Assembly (NCBI GenBank): GCA_003497545.1
Contig: DNNT01000178.1
Span: forward strand, 1-5,250
DNA: 5,250 bases
Direction: 5' to 3'
From: Arenimonas sp.
Lineage (GTDB): Bacteria; Pseudomonadota; Gammaproteobacteria; Xanthomonadales; Xanthomonadaceae
The translations under genes and the position numbers were made by a program. Under the pieces are notes generated by a model. It saw only the letters and a program-made list of their open reading frames with translations, had not been told where the DNA came from and did no database searches. Positions 1 through 4,815 of this stretch are shown in pieces (the first letter of the stretch is position 1; every line of letters starts with the position of its first letter).

Positions 1-164
1 AAGGCCAGCGCCAGCGCGATCCAGGCCGCCGACCAGGTCACGGCCTCGCGGGTGGAAACCTTGTGCGGGCCGTTCTGGCGAAGGACCAGCAGGTCGACGA
101 TGAGCGCGAGCACGACGAAGGCCGTGAACACGGCCCACATGAGCGGGGTGCCGATGGTTTGCAT
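1..164 (-). CDS. TerC/Alx family integral membrane protein, N-terminal part (runs off left edge)
   Basis: Reading the minus strand from ATG at 164-162 gives 54 open codons beginning MQTIGTPLMWAVF and continuing past the window edge. The IGTPLxW opening, a first membrane helix of about residues 8-29 with an acidic residue (D24) inside it, then NGPHKVS, REA and a second hydrophobic stretch, match the N-terminus of TerC/Alx proteins such as E. coli Alx. These are polytopic inner-membrane proteins of about 300-350 residues linked to manganese export and metal or alkaline stress. A GGAG Shine-Dalgarno at 173-170, 5 nt upstream, supports this start. The long leader contains a yybP-ykoY-type manganese riboswitch, independently supporting a role in Mn2+ homeostasis. 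It is transcribed divergently from the GGDEF gene. The family call is confident; the metal specificity is inferred from the riboswitch and family knowledge. Confidence 0.88.
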   Translation of the reverse strand, partial: MQTIGTPLMWAVFTAFVVLALIVDLLVLRQNGPHKVSTREAVTWSAAWIALALA

Positions 165-223
165 GCAATCTCCGGGAACGATGCCTGTCGACCGCGGCGC
201 GGCCAGGCGTTCCGGGATGGAAC
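165..223 (-). promoter_or_regulatory. Distal leader of the TerC/Alx gene with SD and alternative pairings
   Basis: This is the leader between the platform hairpin and the start codon. It contains the Shine-Dalgarno GGAG at 173-170. Two competing pairings can be read on the minus strand. One is a small local hairpin, GTTCC (223-219) with GGAAC (213-209). The other is a longer-range pairing of GGAACG (213-208) with CGTTCC (180-175), extendable by two C-G pairs past a bulged C, so that it takes in the first two G of the SD. The local hairpin frees the SD and the longer-range one partly hides it. This would fit translational control, but the pairings are short and their link to the aptamer state is not evident from sequence alone. 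Confidence 0.35.
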
Positions 224-250
224 GACCTTCGCCGCGGGCGGGCGAAGGTC
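224..250 (-). promoter_or_regulatory. Expression-platform hairpin competing with riboswitch P1
   Basis: On the minus strand GACCTTCGCC (250-241) and GGCGAAGGTC (233-224) form a perfect 10-bp stem with a 7-nt loop. Its 5' strand includes the CCTTC that closes the aptamer's P1 helix, so hairpin and aptamer cannot both be fully formed. This is the expected arrangement of a riboswitch platform: ligand binding stabilises P1 and prevents the hairpin, turning the downstream gene on. No U-tract follows (the next bases are GTTCCATCCC), so it is not a canonical intrinsic terminator. It may act through Rho, pausing or translation. Confidence 0.65.
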
Positions 251-346
251 TCGCTCGCAGGCCACGCGGGCCTGCCTGCCGGACCGGGGCGCGGACAGGG
301 TCCGTACCCGTGATGACGATCTCGGCAGCGGGAGCTACTCCCCTTC
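244..346 (-). ncRNA. yybP-ykoY family manganese riboswitch aptamer
   Basis: Reading minus strand, the hallmark 5' block GAAGGGGAGTAGC runs from 346 to 334, followed by GAGATCGTCATCACGG (323-308) and the 3' block GCGAGACCTTC (254-244). These are the conserved elements of the yybP-ykoY class, the Mn2+-binding riboswitch: GGGGAGUAG forms loop L1, the UCGUCA...ACG segment belongs to the L3 side, and GAGACC joins P1. P1 can form from GAAGG (346-342) and CCTTC (248-244). Inside are two peripheral hairpins: a 5-bp stem CGGAC/GTCCG with a 3-nt loop (304-292) and a perfect 7-bp stem GCAGGCC/GGCCTGC with a 5-nt loop (275-257). The span of about 103 nt fits the family. It lies in the leader of a TerC/Alx gene, a recurrent target of this class (E. 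coli alx is an example), so it most likely activates that gene when Mn2+ is high or under alkaline stress. Confidence 0.9.
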
Positions 347-357
347 TGCCGCGGAGT

Positions 358-386
358 GTGCCACGAACGCGTGAAGTTGATGTCAA
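358..386 (-). promoter_or_regulatory. Probable promoter for the riboswitch-TerC/Alx transcript
   Basis: A perfect -35 consensus TTGACA is read on the minus strand at 386-381. At the optimal 17-bp spacing the -10 position (363-358) reads TGGCAC, a poor match to TATAAT. No better hexamer is seen within two bases, so the promoter may be weak or activator-dependent. The predicted start, near 350, sits just before the 5' strand of the riboswitch, which supports the placement. Confidence 0.4.
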
Positions 387-413
387 TCACACCCGGCCGC
401 CGCCGGGACGCGC

Positions 414-419
414 TAGTCT
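414..419 (+). promoter_or_regulatory. Putative -10 element for the GGDEF gene
   Basis: TAGTCT within GCTAGTCT fits the TAnnnT core of a -10 hexamer and stands out in a region with few TA steps. No -35 match is seen 17 bp upstream (ACCCGG at 391-396). Transcription would begin near 426, leaving a leader of about 31 nt. A GC-rich 6-bp inverted repeat (392-397 with 402-407) lies just upstream, between the two divergent promoters. Confidence 0.35.
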
Positions 420-426
420 TCACGCG

Positions 427-452
427 GGCGGTGCCTTACCGCCGGATGGAGG
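427..452 (+). promoter_or_regulatory. Leader hairpin and Shine-Dalgarno of the GGDEF gene
   Basis: GGCGGT (427-432) and ACCGCC (438-443) form a perfect 6-bp stem with a 5-nt loop, starting almost at the predicted transcript 5' end. It is followed by GGAGG (448-452), four bases before ATG 457. The SD is not inside the stem. The hairpin may simply stabilise the 5' end or modulate ribosome loading. The SD is what fixes the start of the downstream gene at 457. Confidence 0.5.
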
Positions 453-456
453 TGGA

Positions 457-1623
457 ATGGGCGTGGACGTGCGTTCGGTGATGCTGGTGGGCGTGCTGCT
501 GAGCGCGCTCACCGTGCTGTTGCTGGCCCAGGCCGGGCGCGCCTTCCCGGCCGAGCGCCGCCGCCACCTGCGCATCTGGACCGTCGGCCTGCTGCTGCAG
601 CCCGTGGCCTGGGCCCTGCTGGCCCTGCGTGGCCAGCTGCCGGAAATGGCGTCGATCGCCTTCGGCAACGGCCTGCTGCTGCTGGGTTTCGCCGAAATGT
701 GCCGGGCCGTGCGCGGCTTCCAGGGCCTGCCCGAGCGCCGCTGGCTGTGGTGGGGCGTGGTGGCCGCCGCCACCTTGCTGCTGCTGTGGTTCGCCGGCGG
801 TCAGCCGCATTACAGCGCCCGGGTGCTGGTGAATTCGAGCACGGCCATGGTGCTGCTGGGTGGCATCGCGCTGGCGCTCAGCCCGGCCCTGGGCCAGGGC
901 GGGTTCTCCGCGGCCCGCCTCACCGGCGCCTTCGCCGGCATGGGCATGCTGACGGCGGTCTGGCGCTTCGCCGAACATTCGCTGGCGCCGCGGGTCGACG
1001 GTAGCCTGTTCGAAGCCGGCCCCAGCGACCTGGTGGTGTTCGTCTACGCCTGCGTGGGCGTGATGTTCCTGAGCCTGGGCTTCGTGCTGATGCACACCGA
1101 GCGCGCCTACGAAGACCTGCGCAAGCTGGCCTCGGTGGACCCGCTGACCGGCGTGCTGGCGCGCAACGGCCTGTCCGAGCAGGGCCAGCGCCTGCTTTCC
1201 GAGATGCGCCGCCACGGCCGGCCGCTGTCGATGCTGCTGATGGACATGGACCAGTTCAAGGCGGTCAACGACAGCCTGGGCCACGAGGCCGGCGACCGCC
1301 TGCTGCGCCACCTGGCCGAGCGCGCGCGCCTGGTGCTGCGCGGCGAGGACGTGCTGGCGCGGCTGGGCGGCGATGAATTCGTGGCCATGCTGCCCAGCAC
1401 CGACGGCGCCGGGGCCGGCGTGGTGGCCGAACGCCTGCGCGAGGCCCTGCACCATGCGCACATGCTCTTCCATGGCGAGGAAGTGCCGGTGCCGCTGTCG
1501 ATCGGCGTGGCCGAGGCGCGGCCCGACGACACCCTGGACGACCTGCTCAAGCGCGCCGACCTGGCCATGTACCGGGCCAAACGCGCCGGCGGCGACCGCG
1601 TGGAGCTGGCCGCCGCCCGCTGA
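457..1623 (+). CDS. Seven-helix membrane diguanylate cyclase (GGDEF domain)
   Basis: A 388-residue protein predicted to make cyclic di-GMP from two GTP at the inner membrane. Residues 1-212 contain seven hydrophobic segments, roughly 8-28, 39-58, 64-84, 96-114, 122-142, 152-171 and 191-212, with no PAS, GAF or CHASE-like domain that I recognise. The catalytic domain (about 218-385) has DPLTG (228-232), the metal-binding DMDQFK (263-268), NDSLGHEAGD (271-280) and an intact GGDEF active site (304-308). An RGED (295-298) lies exactly five residues before GGDEF, so the RxxD inhibitory c-di-GMP site is present and product inhibition is expected. There is no EAL domain. ATG 457 is chosen because GGAGG sits just upstream and the frame before it looks non-coding (P/R/G-rich and overlapping the divergent leader). 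The signal sensed by the membrane part is unknown. Catalytic activity is inferred from the intact motifs. Confidence 0.93.
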   Translation: MGVDVRSVMLVGVLLSALTVLLLAQAGRAFPAERRRHLRIWTVGLLLQPVAWALLALRGQLPEMASIAFGNGLLLLGFAEMCRAVRGFQGLPERRWLWWGVVAAATLLLLWFAGGQPHYSARVLVNSSTAMVLLGGIALALSPALGQGGFSAARLTGAFAGMGMLTAVWRFAEHSLAPRVDGSLFEAGPSDLVVFVYACVGVMFLSLGFVLMHTERAYEDLRKLASVDPLTGVLARNGLSEQGQRLLSEMRRHGRPLSMLLMDMDQFKAVNDSLGHEAGDRLLRHLAERARLVLRGEDVLARLGGDEFVAMLPSTDGAGAGVVAERLREALHHAHMLFHGEEVPVPLSIGVAEARPDDTLDDLLKRADLAMYRAKRAGGDRVELAAAR

Positions 1624-1650
1624 TCCCCGGCGGCCGCGGGCCGGCCCCGG

Positions 1651-1656
1651 TACAAT
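1651..1656 (+). promoter_or_regulatory. Putative -10 element giving a leaderless rRNA methyltransferase mRNA
   Basis: TACAAT differs from TATAAT at one base and begins 12 bases before ATG 1663, so the usual +1 distance puts the transcription start on or next to the A of the start codon. No SD is present between them (CAGCGG). A -35 consensus is not evident at 1628-1633 (CGGCGG). The combination suggests a leaderless transcript. Confidence 0.5.
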
Positions 1657-1662
1657 CAGCGG

Positions 1663-2835
1663 ATGAACCTACCCGCCCTGCCCGTCATCCAGCTCAAGAT
1701 CGAGCGCCGCTCCAACCACCCCTGGATCTTCCAGAAGATGGTGGAGAAACCGGTCGCCAAGCCCAAGCCGGGCAGCCTGGTGGACATCGTCGACAACACC
1801 GGCAAGTGGGTCGGCCGCGGTTTCTACAACGGCCACTCGCGCATCGCCCTGCGCGTGCTCACCGAAGACCGCCACGAGGCCGTGGACGAGGCCTTCTTCT
1901 CGCGCAAGATCGCCGAGGCCGTGGCCCTGCGCCGCGACCTGCTGCGCCTGGACGAACACACCGACGCCTGGCGCGTGGTGCATTCCGAGGGCGACGGCCT
2001 GTCGGGCCTTGTGGTGGACCGCTACGGCGACCTGCTGGTGGTGGAGTTCTTCTCGGCCGGCGCCTTCCGTTACCGCGAATGGGTGTACGCCGCGCTGCGC
2101 GAGCAGTTCCCGGGCTGCCGCTTCTACAGCTTCGCCGAGGAGCACGTGCAGAAGCAGGAAAGCTTCGACTTCCGCGCGCCGCCCGCGCCCGAGCCCAGCA
2201 TCGTCACCGAGCACGGCCTGAAGTTCCGCGCCACGCCCGGCAGCGGCCACAAGACCGGCTTCTTCGCCGACCAGCGCGACAACCGCGAATTCCTCTCGCG
2301 TTTCACCGCCGGCAAGACCGTGCTCGACATCTGCTGCAATTCCGGCGGCTTCGCCATCTACGCCAAGGCCCGCGGCGGCGCCACGGAAGTGACCGGCATC
2401 GACCTGGACGAGGAGATCCTGGAAGTCGCCGAGAAGAACGCGCGCCTGAACAACGCGAAGGTGAAGTTCACCCAGGCCGACCTGTTCCCCTACCTGCGCG
2501 ACGCCCAGCAGCGCGGCGACCAGTGGGACGTGGTGATCCTGGACCCGGCCAAGCTCACCCGCGACCGCGAGCAGGTGATCGCCGCGCTCAAGAAGTACAA
2601 CGACATGAACAAGCTGGCCATGCAGGTGGTCAAGCCGGGCGGCGTGCTGCTCACCTGCTCCTGCACCGGCCTGGTGAGCGAGGAGGAATTCCTCGACATG
2701 ATCCGCCGCGCCGCGTTCTACGCCGGCCGCACCGTGCAGGTGCTGAAGGTGTCCGGCGCCGGCGGCGACCACCCGTTCATGGCGCACGTGAAGGAAAGCC
2801 GCTACCTCAAGGCCGTGTTCTGCCGCGTGCTCTGA
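1663..2835 (+). CDS. rlmI: RlmI-type class I SAM-dependent 23S rRNA cytosine methyltransferase
   Basis: A 390-residue protein of nearly the same length as E. coli RlmI (about 396), which methylates C5 of a 23S rRNA cytosine (C1962 in E. coli). The N-terminal part, about 5-75, looks like the PUA RNA-binding domain (HPWIF at 19-23, GRGFYN at 51-56). A linker domain with the family signature EGDGLSGLVVDRYGD (109-123) follows. The Rossmann methyltransferase domain starts after GHKTGFFADQRDNR (195-208): SAM motif I is LDICCNSGGFA (221-231), the acidic ribose contact is D247 in TGIDLD, motif IV is LDPAK (293-297), and motif VI is TCSCTGL (331-337) with the likely catalytic Cys at 334. Motif IV reads DPAK where E. 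coli RlmI has DPPK. There is no SD; a -10 element abuts the ATG. The exact target base is inferred from family, and a close COG1092 paralogue cannot be excluded. Confidence 0.87.
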   Translation: MNLPALPVIQLKIERRSNHPWIFQKMVEKPVAKPKPGSLVDIVDNTGKWVGRGFYNGHSRIALRVLTEDRHEAVDEAFFSRKIAEAVALRRDLLRLDEHTDAWRVVHSEGDGLSGLVVDRYGDLLVVEFFSAGAFRYREWVYAALREQFPGCRFYSFAEEHVQKQESFDFRAPPAPEPSIVTEHGLKFRATPGSGHKTGFFADQRDNREFLSRFTAGKTVLDICCNSGGFAIYAKARGGATEVTGIDLDEEILEVAEKNARLNNAKVKFTQADLFPYLRDAQQRGDQWDVVILDPAKLTRDREQVIAALKKYNDMNKLAMQVVKPGGVLLTCSCTGLVSEEEFLDMIRRAAFYAGRTVQVLKVSGAGGDHPFMAHVKESRYLKAVFCRVL

Positions 2836-2843
2836 GCCGCGTT

Positions 2844-2869
2844 CGCGCCCCGCACACGGCGCGGGCGCG
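2844..2869 (+). other. Strong GC hairpin between the methyltransferase and flavoprotein genes
   Basis: CGCGCCCCGC (2844-2853) pairs with GCG (2859-2861) and GGGCGCG (2863-2869), giving ten GC-only pairs interrupted by one bulged C at 2862, with the loop ACACG. It starts 8 nt after the methyltransferase stop and ends 3 nt before ATG 2873. No T-run follows, so intrinsic termination is doubtful. It fills the position where an SD would lie. Confidence 0.45.
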
Positions 2870-2872
2870 GTA

Positions 2873-3469
2873 ATGGCGGCCATGCCCGACTCCCTCGACG
2901 CCGTCTGGAACCACGCCTGGGCACGCCTGCTCGCCGGCGCGCGCGGCCGCGGCGACCCCTTCCACCAGGGCGTCTTGGCCAACGCCTCCGAGGACGGCCC
3001 GCAGGCGCGCTATGCCGTGCTGCGCGCGGTGGACCCGGACGGTGGCCGCGTCGCCTTCCACACCGACCGGCGCAGCCCGAAGCTCGCGCAACTGCAGGCC
3101 GACCCGCGCGTGGCCTGGGTGTTTTTCGGCCACGGCGAACAGCTGCGGCTCTCGGGCACCGTGCAGCTGCACCTGGACGACGCCGAGGCCGACGCCGCCT
3201 GGGCCGCCACCCGCCTGTTGTCGCGCCGTACCTACGCCGTGCCGCTGGCGCCGGGCACGCCGGTGGACTTCCCGGCGGATGCCGGCCTGACCGGCCTGGG
3301 CGCGGCCCCGCCCGGCGCCGACGCGCAGGCGCGGGCGCGTGGGCATTTCGCGCTGGCGCGGCTCACGCTCGATTCGCTCGACTGGCTGTCGCTGGCCTCC
3401 GAAGGCCACCGCCGCGCCCGCTTCCGGCGCGAAGGCGGGCGCTGGCAGGGGACCTGGCTGTCGCCGTGA
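2873..3469 (+). CDS. PNPOx-fold FMN-binding oxidase-like protein
   Basis: A 198-residue protein resembling the pyridoxamine 5'-phosphate oxidase-like split-barrel flavoproteins. The PdxH-like pattern can be followed: an early segment with RYAVLRAVD (46-54), FHTDRRSPK (62-70), which corresponds to the FMN phosphate-binding part, then DPRVAWVFF (77-85), the QLRLSG strand (90-95), and a C-terminal RARFRREGGRW (181-191) ending in a Pro near the terminus, as in PdxH. The true PdxH substrate-binding residues are not convincingly present, so I call it a family member (Alr4036/Pnp_oxidase_2-like) rather than PdxH; its substrate is unknown. No SD is visible: the bases before ATG 2873 lie in a GC hairpin. 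An in-frame ATG at 2882 (195 residues) is an equally possible start. It lies 37 bp after the methyltransferase gene and is perhaps cotranscribed with it. Confidence 0.8.
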   Translation: MAAMPDSLDAVWNHAWARLLAGARGRGDPFHQGVLANASEDGPQARYAVLRAVDPDGGRVAFHTDRRSPKLAQLQADPRVAWVFFGHGEQLRLSGTVQLHLDDAEADAAWAATRLLSRRTYAVPLAPGTPVDFPADAGLTGLGAAPPGADAQARARGHFALARLTLDSLDWLSLASEGHRRARFRREGGRWQGTWLSP

Positions 3470-3486
3470 GCCGCCCCCGCATCGGC

Positions 3487-3492
3487 TAGACT
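3487..3492 (+). promoter_or_regulatory. Putative -10 element for the MFS transporter gene
   Basis: TAGACT in GGCTAGACT closely resembles the element upstream of the GGDEF gene (GCTAGTCT). It would place the transcription start near 3500, about 20 nt before the TTG start at 3520. No -35 match is seen. Confidence 0.35.
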
Positions 3493-3519
3493 GCGCGCCC
3501 CGCCCCACGGACCGCCCGC

Positions 3520-4752
3520 TTGGACGCCCCCGCCCCCGCCGCGCCGAACGTGCGCCGCGCCGCGCTCGCCTTCATCTTCGTCACCGTGCTGGTGGACGTG
3601 CTGGCTTTCGGCCTGATCATCCCGGTGCTGCCGCACCTGCTGAAGAAGGTCACCGGCGGCGAAATCGCCGAAGCCACGCTCTGGCACGGCCTGTTCGCCA
3701 CCGGCTTCATGGCCATGCAGTTCCTCGCCTCGCCGGTGCAGGGCGCGCTGTCGGACCGGTTCGGGCGCCGGCCGGTGATCCTCATCTCGAATGCCGGCCT
3801 GGCCATCGATTTCCTGATCATGGCGCTGGCGGAAACGCTGCCGCTGCTGTTCATCGCGCGCCTGTTGTCGGGCGCCACCTCGGCCAGCTTCAGCACCGCC
3901 AACGCCTACATCGCCGACGTGACGCCGCCGGAAAAACGCTCGGCGGCGTTCGGGCGCCTGGGCATGGCCTTCGGCATCGGCTTCACCGTGTCGCCGGTGA
4001 TGGGCGCGTGGCTGGGCGCGGTGGACCTGCACCTGCCGTTCTGGGTGGCGGCCGGCCTGTGCGCCGCGAACTTCTGCTACGGCTGGTTCGTGCTGCCGGA
4101 ATCGCTGCCGCCGGAGCGGCGTTCGCCGTTCTCCTGGCGCCGCGCCAACCCGCTGGCTTCGCTGCAGCTGCTGCGAGGACATCCGGAGTTGTTCGGCCTG
4201 GCCGGCGTGAGCTTCCTGATGGCGCTGGCGCACCTGGTTTACCCGACCACCTTCGTGCTCTACGCCGACTACCGTTTCGGCTGGGGCCTGGACATGGTGG
4301 GCTGGACGCTGCTGCTGGTGGGCGTGCTGACGGTGATCGTGCAGGGCGGGCTGGTGGGGCGCGTGGCGCGCACCTTTGGCGACCGCCGCACGGTGCTGAT
4401 CGGCGCGGTGGCCGGCGCGGTGGGTTTCGCGATGTACGCGGCGGCGCCCACCGGCTACTGGTTCTGGGCGGCGATGCCGGTGGCGGCCATGTGGGCCGTG
4501 GCCGGCCCGGCCACGCAGGCGCTGATGACCGCGCGCGTGTCGCCGCAGGAGCAGGGCCGACTGCAGGGCGCCATCGGCAGCCTGAACTCGATCGCCGGCA
4601 TCCTGGGCCCGACGCTGTTCACCCAGACCCTGGCCTTCGTGGCCGCGAACGACGTGCGCGGCCCGCTGGCCGGCGCGAGTTTCTGGCTGGCGGCGGGCAT
4701 GGTCACGCTGGGCGGCCTGCTGGCCTGGCGCACCACCGCGACGCGGCGCTGA
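3520..4752 (+). CDS. TetA-like (TCR/Tet family) MFS drug/metabolite:H+ antiporter
   Basis: A 410-residue, twelve-helix major facilitator with the layout of TetA-type exporters of the inner membrane. TM1 has DVLAFGLIIPVLPHLL (26-41), matching the D-x4-GLI-PVLP start of TetA proteins. Motif A in the loop between TM2 and TM3 is GALSDRFGRRP (75-85). Motif B-like R114 lies in ARLLSGA, and motif C-like residues, GFTVSPVMGAWLG (154-166), have Ser where TetA has Gly before the Pro. A central cytoplasmic loop (about 194-222) is followed by the C-terminal six helices, including a degenerate motif A repeat GRVARTFGDRR (280-290). Length fits the family (about 400). The frame starts at TTG 3520 with only a weak ACGGA (3507-3511) ahead; GTG 3550 is an in-frame alternative giving 400 residues and also has no SD. 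Efflux of small molecules is inferred; a clinical tetracycline resistance role should not be assumed. Confidence 0.88.
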   Translation: MDAPAPAAPNVRRAALAFIFVTVLVDVLAFGLIIPVLPHLLKKVTGGEIAEATLWHGLFATGFMAMQFLASPVQGALSDRFGRRPVILISNAGLAIDFLIMALAETLPLLFIARLLSGATSASFSTANAYIADVTPPEKRSAAFGRLGMAFGIGFTVSPVMGAWLGAVDLHLPFWVAAGLCAANFCYGWFVLPESLPPERRSPFSWRRANPLASLQLLRGHPELFGLAGVSFLMALAHLVYPTTFVLYADYRFGWGLDMVGWTLLLVGVLTVIVQGGLVGRVARTFGDRRTVLIGAVAGAVGFAMYAAAPTGYWFWAAMPVAAMWAVAGPATQALMTARVSPQEQGRLQGAIGSLNSIAGILGPTLFTQTLAFVAANDVRGPLAGASFWLAAGMVTLGGLLAWRTTATRR

Positions 4753-4764
4753 CACCGGCCGCGT

Positions 4765-4770
4765 TAGCAT
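4765..4770 (+). promoter_or_regulatory. Putative -10 element for folE
   Basis: TAGCAT in GCGTTAGCAT fits the TAnnnT core and lies in the 63-bp gap after the MFS stop. The predicted transcription start near 4777 gives a leader of about 39 nt. That leader can form GTGCG/CGCAC (4791-4803, 3-nt loop) or GCAC/GTGC (4782-4794), immediately before the SD GGAG at 4805-4808. The SD lies 7 nt before ATG 4816 and supports that start. No -35 match is evident. Confidence 0.35.
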
Positions 4771-4815
4771 TCCACTGTGGTGCACTTCCCGTGCGCCCCG
4801 CACCGGAGCCCCGCC

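Noticed and set aside
38..265. 75-codon minus-strand frame overlapping the terC start
   Set aside because: It lies in another frame over the terC N-terminus and its structured leader. The product is R/S/P-rich without features, and the terC frame gives a clear family match.
378..387. Near-palindromic TTGATGTCAA resembling an FNR/CRP half-site pair
   Set aside because: The FNR site needs TTGAT and ATCAA separated by four bases; here the halves overlap. The TTGACA -35 reading on the minus strand explains it better.
52..456. Upstream extension of the GGDEF frame by 135 codons
   Set aside because: The frame is open only by chance. It overlaps the divergent terC start and riboswitch, its composition is not membrane- or domain-like, and a good SD precedes ATG 457.
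421..456. c-di-GMP (GEMM) riboswitch before the GGDEF gene
   Set aside because: The leader is only about 30 nt and lacks the conserved GEMM blocks; only a simple hairpin is present.
436..1473. 345-codon minus-strand open frame opposite the GGDEF gene
   Set aside because: The product is a Q/H/A-rich repeat-like string, a typical mirror of a Leu-rich, high-GC coding sequence; the sense gene is unambiguous.
1624..1650. Intrinsic terminator after the GGDEF gene
   Set aside because: The GC-rich inverted repeat gives only about five pairs (CGGCC/GGCCG) and no T-run follows.
1806..2873. 355-codon plus-strand frame overlapping the methyltransferase
   Set aside because: The R/P/G-rich product is typical of a frame-shifted high-GC gene, and there is no SD or domain.
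1669..2982. 437-codon minus-strand open frame opposite the methyltransferase
   Set aside because: The sense strand has a clear RlmI-type protein with ordered motifs. The antisense product is rich in A, G, V, H and L with no recognisable family.
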